DNA of 64,000 nt from DASXVX01 sp036504075 (GTDB lineage: Bacteria; Bacillota; Sulfobacillia; Symbiobacteriales; Symbiobacteriaceae), in the NCBI GenBank assembly GCA_036504075.1, contig DASXVX010000056.1, positions 62,001-126,000 of the forward strand, in the 5' to 3' direction. The position numbers and the translations under genes were made by a program. Each line of letters opens with the position of its first letter. The first letter of the stretch is position 1. Below the pieces are notes generated by a model. That model did no database searches, was not told the origin of the DNA, and saw nothing but the letters and a program-made list of their open reading frames with translations. Of this stretch, positions 59,969 through 64,000 are shown one piece after another.

Positions 59969-60858
59969 ACCTCAATTTCCATCAGTCGGCGGCCGATGAA
60001 GTACGCCGCCGCCAGGCAGGCCACGGCGACGACCAGCATGATCTGGCCGATGAACTGCGTGTAGAGTGGCGTCAGGTAGCCCGGGGCGGTGAAGCTGAGC
60101 AATGCGACCATGACCGGCGGCGCAAAGGTAATCAGGTTGCCTTCCATCCGCTTGCCGGCAGTCAGTGTGAAGATTTGCTGGCGAACGCTGATCTTGTCCT
60201 CGATGATTTCGGCGATGGACGCCATGACGGCCGCCGCGTTGCCCCCGCGCACCCGACAGAGCAGGACGGCGCCCACGAAGTCGGTCACATCCTCCAGGTG
60301 CACCCGGTCGCGGAATCGCACCAGCGCTTCCTCCAGCGAGAAGCCCAGTTCCATGTCGCGGACCACCCGGTCCAGTTCGGTGAGCATTGGCGTCAGGGGC
60401 TGCCCGGCCAGCATGCGCGCCAGGTCATTGCGGGCACGCTCCACGGCTGACTTTAGCGATGCGCCGGCCCGCAGCGAGGCCGCCATGGCTTGCAGGGCCA
60501 GCCCGAACTGGACGGATAGCAACTCTCGCCGTTTGGCTTTCAACGTCCGCTCCACCCAGCGGGGATAGAGCGGGGCGGCCGCGGCCAGCACCAGACCGAC
60601 CAGCCACGACTGCAAGAGCAGGACCCCGCCGCCCAGGAGCACCGCGCCCGCCAGAAACATCAGCCCCACCCGCTGCTTGCGGGAGAGTTGCCCGTCCTCC
60701 GGCCAGAGACGGAGCCGCCTGCGGACCGGTTCCTCGCCGCGCAGGTGACCCACCAGGCGCTGCAGGCCGCCCGGAGCTTCGCCGTACCGGTAGCTGATCA
60801 CGGCCAGGGCCAGCAGATAGACCACCAGCCCGCTGGTTACCGTCACGAGGGCGCTCAT
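59965..60858 (-). CDS. tadB: TadB-type pilus platform protein
   Basis: 297 residues with the T2SF domain FGLALQAMAASLRAGASLKSAVERA and FVGAVLLCRVRGGNAAAVMASIAEIIEDK, flanked by helices at both ends. It partners TadC and the ATPase. ATG at 60858 overlaps the tadA stop (ATGA-type overlap) and has GGAG upstream. Confidence 0.93.
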   Translation of the reverse strand: MSALVTVTSGLVVYLLALAVISYRYGEAPGGLQRLVGHLRGEEPVRRRLRLWPEDGQLSRKQRVGLMFLAGAVLLGGGVLLLQSWLVGLVLAAAAPLYPRWVERTLKAKRRELLSVQFGLALQAMAASLRAGASLKSAVERARNDLARMLAGQPLTPMLTELDRVVRDMELGFSLEEALVRFRDRVHLEDVTDFVGAVLLCRVRGGNAAAVMASIAEIIEDKISVRQQIFTLTAGKRMEGNLITFAPPVMVALLSFTAPGYLTPLYTQFIGQIMLVVAVACLAAAYFIGRRLMEIEV

Positions 60859-62216
60859 AGCCGCAACTCCTCAATGCCCGGCCCCATCTGGGCGATCGGT
60901 CGCAGCCGGGGCACCGGCACGCCGGCCCGCTCGAACTTGGCCGTGCGATAGAACTCCCGGCCGCTCCAGACCAGGTCGTTGGCCCCGTGATCCCAGTGGA
61001 ACAGTTCCACCAGCAGCACCTCGCCCTTCTCCAGCCCCAGCACTTCGCACACCTCCACGACCCGCCGGGTGCCGTCCGGCAACCGGGCCAGGTGGACGAT
61101 GACCTCCAGCGCGCCGGCAATCTGTTGGCGGATGGCGGAGACGGGCAATTCCAGGCCGCTCATGAGCACCATCGTCTCCAGCCGGCTGATCAGATCTCTG
61201 GCGGTATTGGCGTGGGCGGTGGTCAGCGAGCCGTCATGGCCGGTGTTCATCGCCTGGAGCATGTCCAGCGCCTCGCCGCCCCGGACCTCGCCGACGATGA
61301 TCCGGTCGGGCCGCATGCGCAGGGCGGTGCGGACGAGGTCCCGGATGGTAATCTGGCCTCGCCCTTCGATGTTGGCCGGCCGGGACTCCATGCGGGCCAG
61401 GTTCTCCACATGGGTCAGCTTCAGTTCGGCCGCGTCCTCGACGGTCACGAGCCGCTCGTGGGGCGGGATCACCATGCCGAGGGCGTTCAGGAAGGTCGTC
61501 TTGCCGCTGGCGGTCGCGCCCGAAACGATGATGTTGATCCGGGCCCGCACGAGCGTCGTCAGCAGTTCGGCCAATGTGGGCGTAAGAGCGCCCTTGGTCG
61601 TCAGTTCGGCCAGCGAGTACGGTGAGCGGGGGAACTTCCGAATGGTGATCATGGGGCCGTCCAGGGCCACCGGCGGCAGGACGATGTTGACCCGCGAGCC
61701 GTCCGGCAGCCGGGCGTCCACGATGGGGTCCGACTCGTCGACCTTCCGGTTGAGCGGGGAGACGATCTTTTCGATGACCGTGAGCATCTCGCCCTTATCC
61801 TGAAAGGCCAGCGGCCGGCCTTCCCGGTCCAGCGCCCGGCTGACGGCGCCCATCCTTTCAATGAAGATCTGCTCCGGCCCGTTCACCATGATCTCCGTGA
61901 TGGCTTCGTCGTGAATGAACGGGGTCAGAATGCCAAACCCGAAAATCCCGGTCAGGATTCGCTCTTCGATTTCCGCCCGATCGGCCGCCGCCAGCACCAG
62001 GAGCGGATTCTGGACTTCGGCCTCCTCCAGGTAGCGCGCAATGAGCGCCCGGGCCTTCTCCCGCCCTTCCTCGGCGTGCGGGTCCAGTTCCGCCGCTTCC
62101 ACCAACCGGCGGCGCACTTGCAGTCCCAGCCGCTGCAACAGGTCCCGCCGCTGAGGCGAGCTATCGCCTGCTTGCGCCCGGTCCTGCCGGGAGCGGATTA
62201 CCTGCTCAACGGCCAC
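60855..62216 (-). CDS. tadA: TadA/CpaF-type pilus ATPase
   Basis: 453 residues. N-terminal domain with GPEQIFIERMG, then Walker A GATASGKTTFLNAL at about 230-245, ERLVTVEDAAELKL, the Walker B region MRPDRIIVGEVRGGEALDMLQAMNTGHDGSLTTAHAN with the conserved histidine. It drives Flp pilus extension and probably retraction. GTG at 62216 overlaps the TadZ gene by 19 bases, with AAGGAG 11 bases upstream. Confidence 0.96.
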   Translation of the reverse strand: MAVEQVIRSRQDRAQAGDSSPQRRDLLQRLGLQVRRRLVEAAELDPHAEEGREKARALIARYLEEAEVQNPLLVLAAADRAEIEERILTGIFGFGILTPFIHDEAITEIMVNGPEQIFIERMGAVSRALDREGRPLAFQDKGEMLTVIEKIVSPLNRKVDESDPIVDARLPDGSRVNIVLPPVALDGPMITIRKFPRSPYSLAELTTKGALTPTLAELLTTLVRARINIIVSGATASGKTTFLNALGMVIPPHERLVTVEDAAELKLTHVENLARMESRPANIEGRGQITIRDLVRTALRMRPDRIIVGEVRGGEALDMLQAMNTGHDGSLTTAHANTARDLISRLETMVLMSGLELPVSAIRQQIAGALEVIVHLARLPDGTRRVVEVCEVLGLEKGEVLLVELFHWDHGANDLVWSGREFYRTAKFERAGVPVPRLRPIAQMGPGIEELRL

Positions 62217-63001
62217 GGTCCGCTCAACTCCTTGGGCGTGAAGATCGGGATCAGATTGTGAGCCAGCGCCCGCACGGCCCGGAGCCCGGGCGTCCGGGGC
62301 CGGATATCCGGCGGCCCGCCCCGCTCTCCCAGCTTGCGCAGGTCCGGCGACTCCGGGATGATGCCCAGTTGCGGCAGGCCCAGGGTCTGGGCAAACTCCT
62401 CCACGCCGAAGCGGCTGCCGGGCTGCACCCGGGTAAAGGCCACACCCAGCCGCTCCCGCTTGACGTAGGCGGATCGCATGATCTCCAGCAGGTCAAGGGT
62501 CTGCCAGCCGCTGACCACCTGCGGCGGAATCGCCAGCACGACGCGGGTTGCCGCCATGAGCGCGCCCAGCGTCCGGTCGGTCAGCTCGCTGCCGGTGTCC
62601 ACGATGACCACCTCGGCCACCCCGGCGAGCTGCCCGATGAGCGCCTCGACATCGGCCGCTTTGACCTGGTCCATCTTGGCGGCGCCGCTGGAGAGGACCA
62701 ACTGCAGCCGCTCGCCGGATTGCGGGGCCGGAATGAGCGCAGACCGGATGCGCTCGTCGGTCGGTCCGCCCTGCCTGAGGGCCGCCAGGAGTCCGGTCAG
62801 GCCCGTGCCGGCACCGCGGGGAATCTGGAGCCAGGGGGCGACGGCGCCATACTGGGAAAGGTCCACGAGCACGGTCGCATGGCCCTTGCGGGCGTATAGA
62901 TACGACAGGAGCAAAGCCAGCATTGTCTTCCCGGCCCCGCCGGTGGGGCCGTGCACCACCAGCACCTGCGGAAAGGCCGCAGGCACGGCTGTGTTCAGCA
63001 C
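62198..63001 (-). CDS. TadZ/CpaE-like MinD-family ATPase
   Basis: 267 residues. A deviant Walker A (GPTGGAGKTMLALLLSYLYARKG, near 18-30), LVDLSQYG, VVIVDTGSELTD and a C-terminal VAFTRVQPGSRFGVEEFAQTLGLPQLGIIPES place it in the CpaE/TadZ group of MinD/ParA ATPases. These localise the pilus machine at the cell pole. GTG at 63001 follows AGGGAG; the longer frame to 63091 is rejected because it runs into cpaB. Confidence 0.88.
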   Translation of the reverse strand: MLNTAVPAAFPQVLVVHGPTGGAGKTMLALLLSYLYARKGHATVLVDLSQYGAVAPWLQIPRGAGTGLTGLLAALRQGGPTDERIRSALIPAPQSGERLQLVLSSGAAKMDQVKAADVEALIGQLAGVAEVVIVDTGSELTDRTLGALMAATRVVLAIPPQVVSGWQTLDLLEIMRSAYVKRERLGVAFTRVQPGSRFGVEEFAQTLGLPQLGIIPESPDLRKLGERGGPPDIRPRTPGLRAVRALAHNLIPIFTPKELSGPWPLSR

Positions 63002-63017
63002 GCTTCCCACTCCCTTG

Positions 63018-63803
63018 CTATTGGCCCGATTTGGCGGTTCCGGGCGCGGGCGTCTCCTTGCTGCGGGTCTCGACCTTGCCGGGGGGCGCATCCGTCTGCC
63101 CGGTGAATTGGAGCGGGCTGATGACCCGCAGGTTGACTGCGCCAGCCGAGTCAGGCGGGTTGAGCGCCAGGTCGACCGAACCGGTCCGCTTGGCCAACGC
63201 CAGTTCGACCGCCTGTTCCGGCGTGACCGCCACGGTGACCAGGACGCTGTCGTCGGCGGAGCCGTCGGTTTTACGCTCGATGTCGAGCACCAGGACCTGC
63301 TGCACCACCAGGCTGGCGTACACGCCGCCGGTGGAGTCGGACTTGGAGGTGAAGATCACATCCACCCGGTCGCCGGCTTTGAGGTGCTTCCCCAGCATGG
63401 CCTGCGCGTCGAGCTTGAGCGTTTCGCCCCGGCTGCCCGCCGGCAGAAAGTCGGCCAGGGCGCCATCGGTGCCGGACGCGCCCGCCCGCACCTCGCCGGG
63501 AGCGGTGAAGTCGCCGGGCCGGTTACGCAGCACCTCGCCGGCTTCGAAGGCCCGGCGGGCATAGCGGCCGGTCACATCGGCGGCGGCGTGGAAGGCGTTG
63601 GCGGCCAGTTGGTCCCGGTCCTTGCGCCCGACCTGGATGGTCTTGACCATGTCGGCGGTGACCAGCGTTCGGGCGGGAATCTCGCGGGTGGCTACAAGGA
63701 CGGGCTCGGTCTCCTGCAGGGAACCGAGATATGTATGGACGCCCCAGGCGGTGACCAGTGCCAGGAGGGCAGCCCAGAAGAGGCGCAGGCGCCACTTAGC
63801 CAT
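63018..63803 (-). CDS. cpaB: CpaB/RcpC-type pilus-assembly protein with SAF domain
   Basis: 261 residues. One N-terminal helix (LFWAALLALVTAWGVHTYLG), then a SAF domain (PVLVATREIPARTLVTADMV and RRAFEAGEVL), and the RcpC region VDVIFTSKSDSTGGVYASLVVQQVLVLDI. It lies outside the membrane and may bind glycan. ATG at 63803 follows GGAGGCAGG. It overlaps the small membrane-protein stop. Confidence 0.9.
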   Translation of the reverse strand: MAKWRLRLFWAALLALVTAWGVHTYLGSLQETEPVLVATREIPARTLVTADMVKTIQVGRKDRDQLAANAFHAAADVTGRYARRAFEAGEVLRNRPGDFTAPGEVRAGASGTDGALADFLPAGSRGETLKLDAQAMLGKHLKAGDRVDVIFTSKSDSTGGVYASLVVQQVLVLDIERKTDGSADDSVLVTVAVTPEQAVELALAKRTGSVDLALNPPDSAGAVNLRVISPLQFTGQTDAPPGKVETRSKETPAPGTAKSGQ

Positions 63804-63999
63804 TCAGGCCTGCCTCCCCGCCGGCGAACCAGGCCTGAATCGGCCCGCTGAGCCAGTGGTGGAATGCCTGGGCGACCAACCAGGAAGTAAGCACCCCGAA
63901 GGCCAGTTGGCCCAATACCATGAGCGTCACACTCACGGGCATGTGGACTTGCTGGAACAGCATCAGCGCTGCTTTGCCGCCGAGTACCGCTGCGCACAT
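63796..63999 (-). CDS. Small membrane protein upstream of cpaB, possibly partial
   Basis: At least 67 residues, reaching the window edge: the ATG at 63999 may be the true start or internal. Two hydrophobic stretches (VSVTLMVLGQLAFGVLTSWLVAQAF and an earlier Ala-rich one) and a short polar tail are seen. It overlaps cpaB by eight bases, so it is in the Tad operon. No family was recognised. Confidence 0.55.
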   Translation of the reverse strand: MCAAVLGGKAALMLFQQVHMPVSVTLMVLGQLAFGVLTSWLVAQAFHHWLSGPIQAWFAGGEAGLNG

Positions 64000-64000
64000 G

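Overview
The window comes from a G+C-rich Firmicute of the clostridial lineage. A Symbiobacterium-like thermophile is my best guess, inferred and not proven. Clues are a SCIFF peptide with its radical-SAM/SPASM maturase (a Clostridia hallmark), a two-subunit iron-sulphur L-serine dehydratase, a CotA-like laccase, a CpsB/YveK/BY-kinase capsule module and strong Gram-positive Shine-Dalgarno sites (AAGGAGG/GGAGGG). No rRNA, tRNA, transposase or CRISPR array was seen.

Left part (1-21 kb). The tail of an EamA transporter is followed by nucleotide-housekeeping genes (DUF84 NTP phosphatase, NUDIX), an LCP-family protein, mobA and a NarL-type two-component system. Next, 6.2-11.2 kb holds a TPR protein overlapping a 52-residue secreted peptide gene, followed by oligopeptide-permease genes oppB/oppC/oppA-like. 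This segment is bracketed by two direct copies of an intergenic repeat. It looks like a Rap/Phr-type peptide-signalling cassette with its importer, and it is the most interesting candidate in the window. Then, on the minus strand, come the laccase, a DUF1805 gene, sdaAB-sdaAA, and SCIFF with its maturase. A decayed HtrA protease and an O-antigen-ligase-like/TPR membrane protein follow on the plus strand.

Central part (21-42 kb). A minus-strand exopolysaccharide/capsule locus reads from about 41.8 kb down to 22.2 kb: CpsB phosphatase, an SLH protein, YveK, BY-kinase, a fragment of a second YveK, a Wzy-like polymerase, nucleotide-sugar dehydrogenase, CapK-like enzyme, two glycosyltransferases flanking a PglF-like dehydratase, PglD-like acetyltransferase, PglE-like aminotransferase, a third glycosyltransferase, initiating sugar transferase, MurJ/Wzx-like flippase and a deacetylase lipoprotein. 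Most genes overlap by ATGA/GTGA. The dehydratase, aminotransferase and acetyltransferase predict a bacillosamine-type sugar. Base composition in about 22.7-38.4 kb is visibly less G+C-rich than the flanks, suggesting acquisition. Just beyond the 3' end lies a 22-bp tandem repeat.

Right part (42-64 kb). carA-carB (minus) diverges from a complete branched-chain amino-acid ABC operon livKHMGF (plus). A patch of small lipoproteins and decayed copper-amine-oxidase-N-like genes follows (52-55 kb). The window ends in a Tad/Flp pilus operon (minus): cpaB, tadZ, tadA, tadB, tadC, flp, tadE, a TadG-like gene and a 976-residue lipoprotein with a possible muramidase-like C-terminus.
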